From an uncultured Lachnospiraceae bacterium (lineage in GTDB: Bacteria; Bacillota; Clostridia; Lachnospirales; Lachnospiraceae), in assembly GCA_947176505.1 (NCBI GenBank), contig CAMWQW010000008.1:110429-174428 (forward strand): a stretch of DNA of 64,000 nucleotides, read 5' to 3'. Of the stretch, positions 34,931 through 44,050 are shown in pieces. The notes beneath the pieces were generated by a model, which had not been told where the DNA came from, made no database searches, and was given only the letters and a program-made list of their open reading frames with translations. The position numbers were made by a program, and so were the translations under genes. The first letter of the stretch is position 1; the number at the start of each line of letters is the position of its first letter.

Positions 34931-36481
34931 ATGAAAGATACAGTGTATGATAAGGTCAAAAATTATATAGAAAAGCATCATATGATAGAGGCGGGTGACT
35001 TGATAGCCGTCGGAGTGTCAGGCGGAGCGGATTCTGTCTGTCTCCTACACCTTATGCATAGGCTGTCCGGGGAGATGTCATACAGGCTTATTGCGATGCA
35101 TGTAAATCATGGAGTCCGCGCAGAGGCAGCAGAGGATGCGGCGTACACAGAGTCGCTGTGTAAGAGTCTGGATATTCCTTTTTTTCTTCAGAAAGTGGAT
35201 ATGAACAAATATGCGGCAGAGAATAAGATGTCTCCGGAAGAAGCGGGAAGACAGTTGAGGTATCAAGTATTTGAAGAAGTATTGGAGCAGCAGAAGAAAA
35301 AGGGAGAAAGCTGTAAAATTGCGGTTGCTCATAACGCGGAAGACAGGGCAGAGACGATGCTGTTTCATCTTTTTAGGGGAAGCGGGATAAAAGGGCTTGG
35401 TTCTATTCAGCCTGTCCGGGAAAATGTCATCCGTCCGATTCTGTGTCTCGAACGGGCAGAGATAGAGGCATACCTTGCAAAACATCGGTTAAAATATTGT
35501 CAGGATAGTACGAATGAAACGGATGCATATACCCGCAATAAGATACGACATCATATCATCTCGTATGCAAGGCAGGAAATATGTTCAGGAGCGGTAGCCC
35601 ACATGGCTGAATTAGCGGACATGCTCTCTGAAACGGAGAGATATTTGACGAAACAGGCAAAAAAGTTATATGAAACATATGTGGAAGAGGTCGCACATGA
35701 AGCCGAAACTACGAATCCGGAAGAGCGGAGAAAAGCAGAAGAGACATTAAACGAGGCGGGGAATGCACGGCAGCAGATGTGTCTGCGGATTCAAGGAACA
35801 AAATTGCTGGCGCAGGATTCAGTTATGTATCAGAGAGTTCTGCTCTTATGTATGGAGAAACTAACGCCTCATAGGAAAGATATTACAGGACAGCACATAA
35901 CGGATTTAGTAAAATTAATTATGAGAGATGGCAGCAAAGAGTTATCACTGCCGTACAATATCAAGGCATACAAGGAATATGACTTGCTCATATTATATAG
36001 GGGTGCAAATGATTGCAGTACGCAGAATAAAGGGAATGAAAGGGCGGAGAAAGCATATGTGATTGAGCCGCCGATGGAAATTTCCGTGCCCGGTGAAGGA
36101 ACATATACGTTTACATTGTTAGCATGTGATGCGGGATTTAGTGAAAAACAGCAAAATATTCCGGAAAATAGATATACGAAATGGTTTGATTATGATAAAA
36201 TAACTACGGCTGTGCTGTTACGGACAAGGCAGACGGGAGATTATCTTACAATTGACAGCGCATGCCATACAAAGTCTGTCAAACAATACATGATCAATGA
36301 AAAGATTCCTAAGTTACAGCGCGACAGTATGCATCTGTTGACTGACGGAGCACATGTTATGTGGGTTCCCGGATATCGGATGAGTCAGCGCTATAAAGTG
36401 GAGGAAAGTACAAAGCGTATCTTACAGGTACAGCTAAGAGGAGGGCGTCATGGCAGAACGAATAGAGGTGTTATTGTCTGA
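34931..36481 (+). CDS. tilS: tRNA(Ile)-lysidine synthase
   Basis: About 516 residues. The PP-loop SGGADS is at 30-35, followed by AMHVNHGVR and VAHNAEDRAET. C-terminal TilS domains end with DSMHLLTDGAHVMWVPGYRMS. The enzyme makes lysidine at C34 of tRNA-Ile(CAU), an essential step. I place the start at ATG 34931 after GCGGAGTTATC; upstream in-frame codons at 34871 and 34910 overlap spoIIE or lack a site. The last 32 bp overlap hpt, a translational coupling known for tilS-hpt. Confidence 0.95.
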   Translation: MKDTVYDKVKNYIEKHHMIEAGDLIAVGVSGGADSVCLLHLMHRLSGEMSYRLIAMHVNHGVRAEAAEDAAYTESLCKSLDIPFFLQKVDMNKYAAENKMSPEEAGRQLRYQVFEEVLEQQKKKGESCKIAVAHNAEDRAETMLFHLFRGSGIKGLGSIQPVRENVIRPILCLERAEIEAYLAKHRLKYCQDSTNETDAYTRNKIRHHIISYARQEICSGAVAHMAELADMLSETERYLTKQAKKLYETYVEEVAHEAETTNPEERRKAEETLNEAGNARQQMCLRIQGTKLLAQDSVMYQRVLLLCMEKLTPHRKDITGQHITDLVKLIMRDGSKELSLPYNIKAYKEYDLLILYRGANDCSTQNKGNERAEKAYVIEPPMEISVPGEGTYTFTLLACDAGFSEKQQNIPENRYTKWFDYDKITTAVLLRTRQTGDYLTIDSACHTKSVKQYMINEKIPKLQRDSMHLLTDGAHVMWVPGYRMSQRYKVEESTKRILQVQLRGGRHGRTNRGVIV

Positions 36482-36974
36482 GGAGGAAGTTGACAAGAGG
36501 ATCCAAGAAATCGGCAATCAGATTTCCAAGGATTATGCCGGCAAGCAGGTGCACTTGGTCTGTGTACTTAAAGGAGGCAGTTTCTTTATGTGTGAGCTTG
36601 CGAAGAGGATTACCGTGCCGGTGTCTTTAGATTTTATGTCTGTATCCAGTTATGGCGGAGATACTAAGTCCAGCGGTGTTGTCAGAATTGTAAAGGACTT
36701 GGATGAACCGTTAGGCAATAAAAATGTGCTGGTGGTGGAAGATATTGTAGATTCGGGAAGAACATTAAGCTATCTTATGGAAATGCTAAAGGATAGAGGA
36801 CCTGCGGATGTGAAGTTATGCACGTTGCTTGATAAGCCGGAGAGAAGAGTGGTGGATGTCAAGGTAGATTACACCGGCTTTCAGATTCCCGATGAGTTTG
36901 TAGTTGGTTATGGATTGGATTATGATCAGAAATACCGCAATCTGCCTTATATCGGCGTTGTAAAATTTGATTGA
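36450..36974 (+). CDS. hpt: hypoxanthine phosphoribosyltransferase
   Basis: A 174-residue purine salvage enzyme making IMP/GMP from hypoxanthine or guanine and PRPP. The PRPP loop VVEDIVDSGRTL is at 95-106 and the base-binding DKPERRVVDVKVDYTGF block follows. GCTAAGAGGAGGGCGTC before the ATG lies inside the tilS coding region. In Bacillus, HprT and TilS also act with FtsH-linked regulation, and the same order is seen here. Confidence 0.97.
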   Translation: MAERIEVLLSEEEVDKRIQEIGNQISKDYAGKQVHLVCVLKGGSFFMCELAKRITVPVSLDFMSVSSYGGDTKSSGVVRIVKDLDEPLGNKNVLVVEDIVDSGRTLSYLMEMLKDRGPADVKLCTLLDKPERRVVDVKVDYTGFQIPDEFVVGYGLDYDQKYRNLPYIGVVKFD

Positions 36975-36989
36975 TGAAAGAGGTTTGCT

Positions 36990-38840
36990 TTGAGTAGGAA
37001 TAACAGAAGTTTTTATTTGTATTTTATCATTATCATAGGATTGTTACTGTTTACTGTCTGGATTGGTACGCTGAGGGTGCAGAATAACGGTTATACGCGA
37101 GGCGAGTTTGTAAGCCAGCTGGAGAAAAATGAGGTTGCATTTGTCAACATCTGCCCCAATAAAGATACACCTACAGGTTCGTTGGAGGTCACTTTAAAGA
37201 GCGGGCAAGAGCGTATCTTGTATGTAACGGATGTAACGGAGATGGAGACGTTAGTCAGAAGCTACGGACTTGACCCTACAGTGGAAAGTGTACCGGAGGA
37301 AAGCTGGTTTTTAAACAGTGTATTTCCGATTCTGCTCGTAGTGGTCGTATGCGTATTTTTCTTTGTGATGATGAATGCGCAGAATGCCAATGGCGGTGGC
37401 GGCGGAAAGATGATGAATTTCGGCAGGAGCCGTGCCAAATTGACATTAGGCGGAGAGAATAAGATTAAGCTGGACGGCGTAGCCGGTCTGAAAGAAGAGA
37501 AGGAAGAGCTGCAGGAAATAGTAGAATTTTTGAGAGACCCCGGTAAGTTTACGAAGGTGGGTGCGCGTATCCCGAAAGGTATTCTTTTGGAGGGAGCGCC
37601 GGGTACCGGTAAGACGCTTCTTGCGAAGGCGATTGCAGGCGAGGCAAATGTGCCGTTCTTTAGTATTTCCGGTTCGGACTTTGTGGAGATGTTTGTCGGT
37701 GTAGGAGCTTCCCGCGTGCGTGATATGTTTGCGGAGGCGAAGAGACATGCGCCGTGTATTATCTTTATTGATGAGATTGATGCCGTGGCAAGACGCCGTG
37801 GTACCGGTATGGGCGGCGGACACGATGAGCGTGAGCAGACGTTGAACCAATTGCTTGTCGAGATGGACGGATTCGGCGTGAATGAAGGAATTATCGTGAT
37901 GGCGGCTACAAATCGTGTGGATATATTGGATCCCGCAATCTTAAGACCGGGACGTTTTGACCGCAAAATTACAGTGGCGCCGCCGGATGTGAGAGGAAGA
38001 GAAGATATTCTAAAGGTACATGCGCAGAATAAGCCACTTGGTGATGACGTAGACCTTTCACAGATTGCGCAGACGACAGCAGGATTTACCGGAGCGGATT
38101 TGGAGAATCTTTTAAATGAGGCGGCAATCAATGCTGCCATGGACAAGAGAGTCTTCGTAAAGCAGGAAGACATCAAGAGAGCTTTCGTCAAGGTAGGTAT
38201 CGGTACGGAGAAGAAGAGCCGGATTATCTCCGATAAGGAGAAGAAGATTACGGCATATCACGAGGCGGGACATGCTATTCTATTCCATGTACTTCCGGAT
38301 GTCGGACCTGTGTATACGGTGTCTATCATTCCTACAGGAATCGGAGCGGCAGGTTACACGATGCCTCTTCCCGAGAAAGATGAAATGTTCCTGACTAAAG
38401 GTAAAATGATAGAGGATATCATGGTATCCCTCGGTGGGCGTATTGCGGAAGAGATAATTTTTGACGATATTACGACAGGAGCTTCAAGTGATATTAAGAA
38501 AGCGACGAAAGTTGCACGTCGGATGGTTACGCGGTATGGTATGTCGGAAAATATTGGCGTGATCAACTATGACGATGACGATGATGAGGTATTTATCGGA
38601 AGAGACCTTGCGCATGCGAAGAGTCACAGTGAGGCGGTTTCCGGCGAGATTGACAAAGAAGTGAAAGCGATTATCGACGACTGCTACAAGAAAGCCAAAG
38701 AGATTATCATGAAGCATGAAGATGTATTGCATAAATGTGCCGAACTGCTTTTGGAGAAAGAAAAAATCAGTCGTGCCGAATTTGAGGCATTATTTGATGT
38801 TAAGTATCCTCAGCCGGAAGATGTGACCGTGACGACGTAG
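36990..38840 (+). CDS. ftsH: ATP-dependent zinc metalloprotease FtsH
   Basis: A 616-residue membrane AAA+ protease. Membrane helices at about 9-26 and 110-128 flank a short outer domain. Walker A GAPGTGKT is at 202-209, Walker B IIFIDEID follows, then the second region of homology ([19 protein letters not shown] in two parts), and the zinc motif HEAGH at 424-428. It degrades misfolded membrane proteins and regulators. The start is TTG 36990 after GAAAGAGGTTTGCT. It closes the operon from spoIIE/tilS. Confidence 0.97.
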   Translation: MSRNNRSFYLYFIIIIGLLLFTVWIGTLRVQNNGYTRGEFVSQLEKNEVAFVNICPNKDTPTGSLEVTLKSGQERILYVTDVTEMETLVRSYGLDPTVESVPEESWFLNSVFPILLVVVVCVFFFVMMNAQNANGGGGGKMMNFGRSRAKLTLGGENKIKLDGVAGLKEEKEELQEIVEFLRDPGKFTKVGARIPKGILLEGAPGTGKTLLAKAIAGEANVPFFSISGSDFVEMFVGVGASRVRDMFAEAKRHAPCIIFIDEIDAVARRRGTGMGGGHDEREQTLNQLLVEMDGFGVNEGIIVMAATNRVDILDPAILRPGRFDRKITVAPPDVRGREDILKVHAQNKPLGDDVDLSQIAQTTAGFTGADLENLLNEAAINAAMDKRVFVKQEDIKRAFVKVGIGTEKKSRIISDKEKKITAYHEAGHAILFHVLPDVGPVYTVSIIPTGIGAAGYTMPLPEKDEMFLTKGKMIEDIMVSLGGRIAEEIIFDDITTGASSDIKKATKVARRMVTRYGMSENIGVINYDDDDDEVFIGRDLAHAKSHSEAVSGEIDKEVKAIIDDCYKKAKEIIMKHEDVLHKCAELLLEKEKISRAEFEALFDVKYPQPEDVTVTT

Positions 38841-38904
38841 ATGGAATTATGCACATTGCACAAAAAAGCATATATGAAATTGTAATATTTGTGAATCCTT
38901 GGTA

Positions 38905-38979
38905 TTGTAGACAGATAGGGGGTATGCTATTATACTACTTGTAACCCCCAATACATTATATAGTTTTTTGCTATACCCC
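38905..38979 (+). promoter_or_regulatory. possible promoter with two competing hairpins
   Basis: GGGGGTATGC (38918-38927) can pair with ACCCCC (38944-38949) or with GCTATACCCC (38970-38979), but not both. A weak promoter (TTGTAG 38905-38910, 17 bp, TATTAT 38928-38933) overlaps the first arm. It may be an operator or an attenuator-like switch ahead of the terminator at 39002. No gene is seen in 38841-39186. Confidence 0.35.
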
Positions 38980-39001
38980 ATAAGAAAGAAATACCTTCTC
39001 T

Positions 39002-39033
39002 AAAAAAGACAGTTTATATAAGCTGTCTTTTTT
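39002..39033 (+). terminator. strong rho-independent terminator
   Basis: AAAAAAGACAG pairs with CTGTCTTTTTT across a 10-nt loop, ending in a T-run. It lies 161 bp after the ftsH stop and 154 bp before the GH13 start. Confidence 0.93.
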
Positions 39034-39186
39034 ACATTCAAGAAAGTCTGTGTTTTCAAGCTAAAAAAAGAATCTCGTAAACGAGCTTTGCTTGTTTTTT
39101 TAACCATAAGTTGCTTAAAATCCTTGAATATCCACAATATATAGTATAAAATAGCATATAAGCAGTTTATAGGAAGGCGTAATAAC

Positions 39187-41316
39187 ATGGATTTAAGTCA
39201 ATTTCAAAAAGCAGAAAAGAATCAACAATATTTTACATCCATGCGCCCGGTATTTAACAGGAAAGCATTATTTTCGGATATGACAGAAGATTATGTATAT
39301 CCGCCGGAACCAAGTGCGTATGGGGAAGTCAACATTCACTTTCGCTCTGCGATAAATAATATTGATCGTGTGTTTATCGTCTGTAAAGGTGAGAAACATC
39401 TTATGCTCAAAACTGAGTCAGATAATAACTTTGATTATTATTCTCATTCCATACAATTGGAGAACGAGACGCTGATATATTATTTCGAAGTACAAGTGGG
39501 GAAAATTACTTGCTATTATGATACAAGAGGGGTTTGCAAGGATATTAACGAATACTATCATTTCCGGTTGATTCCGGGCTTTAAAACGCCGGAGTGGGCA
39601 AAGGGAGCGGTATTCTATCAGATATATGTGGACCGCTTCTGTAACGGGGATCCTACGAATGATGTGTTGACCAACGAGTATCAGTATATAGGAGATAAGA
39701 CGGTTAAGGTAGATGACTGGAACAAATATCCGGCAGCAATGGGAGTCAGAGAGTTTTATGGCGGAGACTTGCAGGGAGTTCTGGATAAGATGGATTATCT
39801 ACAGGAGTTAGGTGTAGATGTCATTTATTTTAACCCTTTATTCGTGTCCCCGTCCAACCATAAATACGATATTCAGGACTATGACTATATTGATCCGCAT
39901 TTTGGCAGGATTGTTCATGATGAAGGTGAACTGCTCAGACCAGACCAGCAAGAAAACCGGTTTGCTACAAGATATATTGACCGTATCTCCAACAAGGAGA
40001 ATCTGGAAGCAAGCAACGCGCTTTTTGCCGAGGTAGTTAAGGAAGCACATTTAAGGGGAATGAAGGTCATTCTGGACGGCGTGTTTAATCACTGCGGTTC
40101 GTTCAACAAATGGATGGACAGAGAGCGCATTTATGAAAATGTGCCGGGATACGAGAAAGGCGCCTATATTTCGCAGGACAGTGCGTATCATGATTATTTC
40201 CAGTTCCATGACAATTATAAGTGGCCCTACAACGGGTCTTATGACGGCTGGTGGGGACATGACACACTTCCGAAGCTCAATTACGAGAATTCCAGACACC
40301 TGATGGATTACGTTTTGTATATTGCGAGGAAATGGCTTTCTCCGCCGTACAATGTGGATGGCTGGAGATTAGACGTGGCGGCGGATTTAGGACATTCACC
40401 AGAATTTAACCATAAGTTCTGGAAAGAGTTTCGCAAGACAGTCAAAATGGTGAATCCTGATGCTATTATTTTGGCGGAGCATTACGGCAGTCCTAAAGAC
40501 TGGCTACAGGGTGATGAATGGGATACCGTCATGAATTACGATGCCTTTATGGAGCCGGTAACATGGTTTTTGACAGGCATGCAGAAGCATAGTGATGACT
40601 ATAGAGAAGATTTACGCGGCAATGCCGACAGCTTCTGGGGAGCCATGATGCATCATGGAGCTAATTTCACGACACCATCCCTGCAGGTGGCAATGAATGA
40701 ATTGTCTAATCATGATCATTCTCGTTTTCTGACCAGAACCAACAGAAAAGTCGGCAGAACGAACACTCTGGGACCTGAGGCAGCGAATGCAGACGTAAAT
40801 AAGGCTATATTGCGGGAAGCGGTAGTGATTCAGATGACTTGGCCCGGTGCGCCGACAATATATTACGGTGATGAAGCAGGTGTGTGCGGATTTACGGATC
40901 CTGATAACAGACGTACCTATCCGTGGGGACATGAGGATCAGGAATTAATTGATTTTCACAAGGCGATTATCAAGATTCATAAAGAGCATAAAGAATTTTT
41001 GACAGGATCAATCAAATATATCGAGAGCGATTATAACGTAATCGGATATGGCAGATTTACAAGACAAGGACAGTCGGTAATCTTAGTCAACAATAATGAT
41101 CATGAGATTACAAAAGAGATGTCCGTATGGTATCTGGGAATTCCGAAAGAATGTACAATGAAACAGCTTATGCTCACTACGGCGGAGGGATATACGATAG
41201 AGGAGAAAGAATATCCGGTTGTTTCCGGTAAAGTGACGGTGACGCTTCCGGCAACTTCTGCAATCATCCTGCGTTATGAAGATCATACAATCAAAAATTT
41301 CTTGCAATTCATATAA
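39187..41316 (+). CDS. GH13 alpha-amylase family enzyme (neopullulanase/cyclomaltodextrinase-like)
   Basis: A 709-residue cytoplasmic enzyme. The N-terminal beta domain (about 1-130) resembles CBM34, as in maltogenic amylases and neopullulanases. The barrel has DGVFNHCG, the nucleophile Asp396 in GWRLDVA, the acid/base Glu431 in ILAEHYG and the third acid Asp510 in SNHDHSRFL; TIYYGDEAG is near the end of the barrel. It probably degrades maltodextrin, cyclodextrin or pullulan fragments inside the cell. No signal peptide. GGAAGGCGTAATAAC precedes the ATG. It is a single-gene unit between two terminators. Confidence 0.95.
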   Translation: MDLSQFQKAEKNQQYFTSMRPVFNRKALFSDMTEDYVYPPEPSAYGEVNIHFRSAINNIDRVFIVCKGEKHLMLKTESDNNFDYYSHSIQLENETLIYYFEVQVGKITCYYDTRGVCKDINEYYHFRLIPGFKTPEWAKGAVFYQIYVDRFCNGDPTNDVLTNEYQYIGDKTVKVDDWNKYPAAMGVREFYGGDLQGVLDKMDYLQELGVDVIYFNPLFVSPSNHKYDIQDYDYIDPHFGRIVHDEGELLRPDQQENRFATRYIDRISNKENLEASNALFAEVVKEAHLRGMKVILDGVFNHCGSFNKWMDRERIYENVPGYEKGAYISQDSAYHDYFQFHDNYKWPYNGSYDGWWGHDTLPKLNYENSRHLMDYVLYIARKWLSPPYNVDGWRLDVAADLGHSPEFNHKFWKEFRKTVKMVNPDAIILAEHYGSPKDWLQGDEWDTVMNYDAFMEPVTWFLTGMQKHSDDYREDLRGNADSFWGAMMHHGANFTTPSLQVAMNELSNHDHSRFLTRTNRKVGRTNTLGPEAANADVNKAILREAVVIQMTWPGAPTIYYGDEAGVCGFTDPDNRRTYPWGHEDQELIDFHKAIIKIHKEHKEFLTGSIKYIESDYNVIGYGRFTRQGQSVILVNNNDHEITKEMSVWYLGIPKECTMKQLMLTTAEGYTIEEKEYPVVSGKVTVTLPATSAIILRYEDHTIKNFLQFI

Positions 41317-41327
41317 TGATGTGATAT

Positions 41328-41359
41328 AAAAAGTGAGGAAGAATATTTTCTCACTTTTT
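41328..41359 (+). terminator. terminator after the GH13 gene
   Basis: AAAAAGTGAG pairs with CTCACTTTTT across a 12-nt loop; tRNA-Tyr begins 5 bp later, so that tRNA may depend on read-through or on a promoter inside the GH13 coding end. Confidence 0.88.
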
Positions 41360-41364
41360 ATTAT

Positions 41365-41446
41365 GGATGGATTCCCGAGTGGCCAAAGGGGACAGACTGT
41401 AAATCTGCTGCAAATTGCTTCGGTGGTTCGAATCCACCTCCATCCA
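41365..41446 (+). tRNA. tRNA-Tyr, anticodon GTA
   Basis: Class II tRNA with long variable arm: acceptor GGATGGA/TCCATCC, anticodon stem ACAGA/TCTGC region with loop CTGTAAA, variable stem GCAAATTGC region, and T arm GGTGG/CCACC with TTCGAAT. Discriminator A at 41446; CCA not encoded. Confidence 0.96.
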
Positions 41447-41464
41447 TTTAGATATGCGCAATAT

Positions 41465-41517
41465 AAAAGGGGCTGTCGCACTTAGTGATTTCATTCGTTA
41501 AAGCGACAGTCCCTTTT
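41465..41517 (+). terminator. long bidirectional terminator hairpin
   Basis: AAAAGGGGCTGTCGC pairs with GCGACAGTCCCTTTT (one wobble) across a 23-nt loop. It sits between tRNA-Tyr and the convergent ABC permease gene and could serve both. Confidence 0.88.
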
Positions 41518-41529
41518 AACTTTATATTC

Positions 41530-42321
41530 CTATTGTATATCTTTGCGAGTGTACTTCCAATATGCGAGTGCGATTCCAATTACGGTAAAAGCCATACCGA
41601 GCATAAGTTTGCCAATATCTAAGCTTATTTTGTCAAGAATATCTGCGCCTTCTGCATAGCCGAAAGGAGTAATGTACTTCAGAAATTCCGCGCTTTCTGA
41701 AATATTTGCAACAATGTTCAGAAAGTACATGACAATGGCGATTCCCAGACCAATACCGAGTCCGCCATGCTTAAGATGAGCAGAAATTCCGAAACAGATA
41801 CCAGAAAGTTCAATCTGTACGAAGAAATAGGATAAATGCAGCAGACATAATTCATTCCAGAGGATCTCTTCACCGATTGCGGCTATGGATGCAATTGATA
41901 GTATGAAAATAACAATATTCATAATAAGTATCTGAAGCATAACGGCAGCGAGCTTCTCTGTGATAATACGAACTCTGCTTATCGGATGAGTCAGCAGAAA
42001 TTCCGCAGTCCGTTCTTTCTCTTCTTTGGCAAGCGCACTGATTCCGAGAAGGGCTGCAAAAAAAGCTCCGCCGATGCCCAGTATATTGCCGCACTCGATG
42101 GCGTAAAAACCGATCAACGTGCCAAAGTTCAGTCTGTCCATGCCGAAGGCGGCGGTAAAGGATCCCATAGAGGAAAACATATCGTTTACACCTTCCATTT
42201 CGTTTCCCATCTCCGGATACATGAACACGCATATTGCCACAAAAAATCCGATAGAGATTGTCCAGATCATAAGGGATTTCCACCCTTGTCTTAGTTCGTG
42301 TTTGATTAGAGTCATAACCAT
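41530..42321 (-). CDS. ABC-2 type transporter permease
   Basis: A 263-residue membrane protein with six likely helices, beginning MVMTLIKHELRQGWKSL, the usual start of ABC-2 permeases that face the membrane with an amphipathic helix. Motif LLTHPISRVRIITEK (about 108-122) is typical of the family. AAAAGGAGCGCTTC precedes the ATG. It forms an exporter with the ATPase 65 bp upstream, under the TetR regulator. Substrate unknown; drug or peptide export is common for this set. Confidence 0.9.
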   Translation of the reverse strand: MVMTLIKHELRQGWKSLMIWTISIGFFVAICVFMYPEMGNEMEGVNDMFSSMGSFTAAFGMDRLNFGTLIGFYAIECGNILGIGGAFFAALLGISALAKEEKERTAEFLLTHPISRVRIITEKLAAVMLQILIMNIVIFILSIASIAAIGEEILWNELCLLHLSYFFVQIELSGICFGISAHLKHGGLGIGLGIAIVMYFLNIVANISESAEFLKYITPFGYAEGADILDKISLDIGKLMLGMAFTVIGIALAYWKYTRKDIQ

Positions 42322-42386
42322 GAAGCGCTCCTTTTATAGTAAATTTTCAAAGTATTTTTTGCTACCTTCTAAATGTCTTGTAAGTT

Positions 42387-43253
42387 CTAGCTTTCGTAAT
42401 AGTGCATAAAGATTTCTTCCAAGTCCGGTTCCGATATGATAAGGTCAGTGATATCCTGCTCGCTGAGTATTTTAAGCAGCGGTTTGATATCGCCGCTGTA
42501 GAGGAAGCTTACAGCACCGTTTAATTCTTCCATATTGCGGAGCATATCTGATTCATGTAATTGCACATTGCCATGAATAGTGACCCGTTTGGCATTTGTT
42601 TTCGATAGGGCGTCCACACTATCACAAGCAATCATTCTTCCTTCCCGTATGATGGCAGCCCGTGTGCAGTTGTGCTGAATCTCCGAGAGGATGTGACTCG
42701 AAAGAAATATTGTTGTCCCGCTGTTGTTTCTCTCTTTCAGGATGCTGAAAAATTCCCGTTGCATCAAAGGATCAAGCCCGCTGGTGGGCTCGTCTAAAAT
42801 CAACAGTTCAGGATTGTGCTGGAGTGCGCAGACGATTGCTACCTTCTTGCGATTACCAAAAGATAGTTCAGATACTTTGCGTGACAGGTTAAGCTGTAGT
42901 CGGTCGCATAAAACGGCGCCTTCTTCGGTACAATCCTTTTTATGCAGGTCGGCAGACAGTTTTAAGATTTCTCGAACCTTTGTGCCGGAATAAAATATAG
43001 CTTCTGAAGGGAGATAACCTATCTTAGATAAGATTTTCTCCCGATCCTTACGAATATCCATGCCAAGAATCTGCGCCGAGCCGGAACCGGGGGTAATCAG
43101 TCCCAGTAAGGTGCGGATAGTCGTAGATTTACCCGCGCCGTTCGGACCGATAAAGCCGAAAAATTCCCCTTCTTTTACGGTTAGGGTTAAGTCAATGATT
43201 CCCCTTGCTTTTCCGTAGTATTTGGTTAAATTTAAAGTCTGAATTGCATTCAT
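42387..43253 (-). CDS. ABC transporter ATP-binding protein
   Basis: A 288-residue nucleotide-binding subunit. Walker A GPNGAGKST is near 36-44, the signature is LSFGNRKK (LSFGN instead of LSGGQ, common in ABC-2 exporters), Walker B is LLILDEPTSGLD, and the switch His is in FLSSHIL. The C-terminal 70 residues form the small regulatory domain. Its start codon overlaps the end of tetR by 4 bp, so the three genes form a tight operon. Confidence 0.94.
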   Translation of the reverse strand: MNAIQTLNLTKYYGKARGIIDLTLTVKEGEFFGFIGPNGAGKSTTIRTLLGLITPGSGSAQILGMDIRKDREKILSKIGYLPSEAIFYSGTKVREILKLSADLHKKDCTEEGAVLCDRLQLNLSRKVSELSFGNRKKVAIVCALQHNPELLILDEPTSGLDPLMQREFFSILKERNNSGTTIFLSSHILSEIQHNCTRAAIIREGRMIACDSVDALSKTNAKRVTIHGNVQLHESDMLRNMEELNGAVSFLYSGDIKPLLKILSEQDITDLIISEPDLEEIFMHYYES

Positions 43254-43867
43254 GTTAATCCTCTTTTCGTATAGGCTTTTTTCCAGAAATCAATTATTTT
43301 GATAAAGTCTGCTTCCATTTCATCGGCGGTTAAACTGCCTTGCTGGACTTTTTCCCACAGATATCCCTCTGATGCCCAGTACATTGTCTGATACATCATC
43401 TGCAGGTCAAGTCCGGGGATGAATTGCTCAGAATCTAAGGAGGTAAAGAAAGCGATCTTATTAAAATTGGTATATTTGGCAATTAATTGCTGAATGTCTT
43501 CACATACGTCAGGATCTTTTTCATAGTATGATTTGACGACAAATGCTCCGAGGTCAGGATACTGACGCATAATATCTGCTTTTATTTTTAATCCTTTGAA
43601 CATCATCTCAAACAAGTCTTCCGGGACGAAAGAAAGATTTTCCTCAAGTGATTTGGTGGTAATCTCCATACAACGATCCCATAGGAAAAGATATAATTCT
43701 CTTTTGTTGTGGAAATAATGGAAGAGCAGTGATTTGCTGATTCCAGCGGCATCCGCGATTTCGCTCATAGGGCTTTTCTTGTAGGAGTTTTGCGAAAATA
43801 CATGAAAACCGGCGTTGATGATTGCTTCCTGTTTTGTTTTTGGCAAGGTGAAAAATTTATCGTTCAT
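43250..43867 (-). CDS. TetR/AcrR family transcriptional regulator
   Basis: About 205 residues. The N-terminal helix-turn-helix has ISKSLLFHYFHNKRELY; the C-terminal ligand domain is variable. GCAAAGGAGCCTT supports ATG 43867 rather than the frame start at 43882. It heads the operon with the ABC ATPase and permease and most likely represses it; a perfect palindrome in the promoter (43881-43899) fits autorepression. Confidence 0.93.
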   Translation of the reverse strand: MNDKFFTLPKTKQEAIINAGFHVFSQNSYKKSPMSEIADAAGISKSLLFHYFHNKRELYLFLWDRCMEITTKSLEENLSFVPEDLFEMMFKGLKIKADIMRQYPDLGAFVVKSYYEKDPDVCEDIQQLIAKYTNFNKIAFFTSLDSEQFIPGLDLQMMYQTMYWASEGYLWEKVQQGSLTADEMEADFIKIIDFWKKAYTKRGLT

Positions 43868-43880
43868 AAGGCTCCTTTGC

Positions 43881-43899
43881 ATTAACCGCTGCGGTTAAT
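43881..43899 (-). promoter_or_regulatory. TetR operator palindrome and -10 box
   Basis: ATTAACCGC-T-GCGGTTAAT is a perfect 9-bp inverted repeat with a 1-bp centre. It lies 13 bp ahead of the tetR start codon and directly downstream of TATAAT (minus strand, 43909-43904), where a bound repressor would block transcription. Confidence 0.8.
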
Positions 43900-44050
43900 T
43901 ATTATTATACGCCGTTGACCGTTTTTGAGAAGGGTGGTTTTAAGGTGCCGGAAAATAAAATTTTTTGAAGATTCTTTTTACTCCGATTCGTTACAGTAAA
44001 TAAGATCACTGATGTAGGCTGCGAATAACGTGACGGGATAGGAGGAAGAT

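Noticed and set aside
37262-38191. 309-codon minus-strand ORF inside ftsH
   Set aside because: Long only because of the codon bias of ftsH; Ser/Pro/Thr-rich shadow product without motifs.
41465-41517. Mobile element or REP-like repeat after tRNA-Tyr
   Set aside because: Only one copy is visible here; a terminator explains the hairpin without assuming a dispersed repeat.
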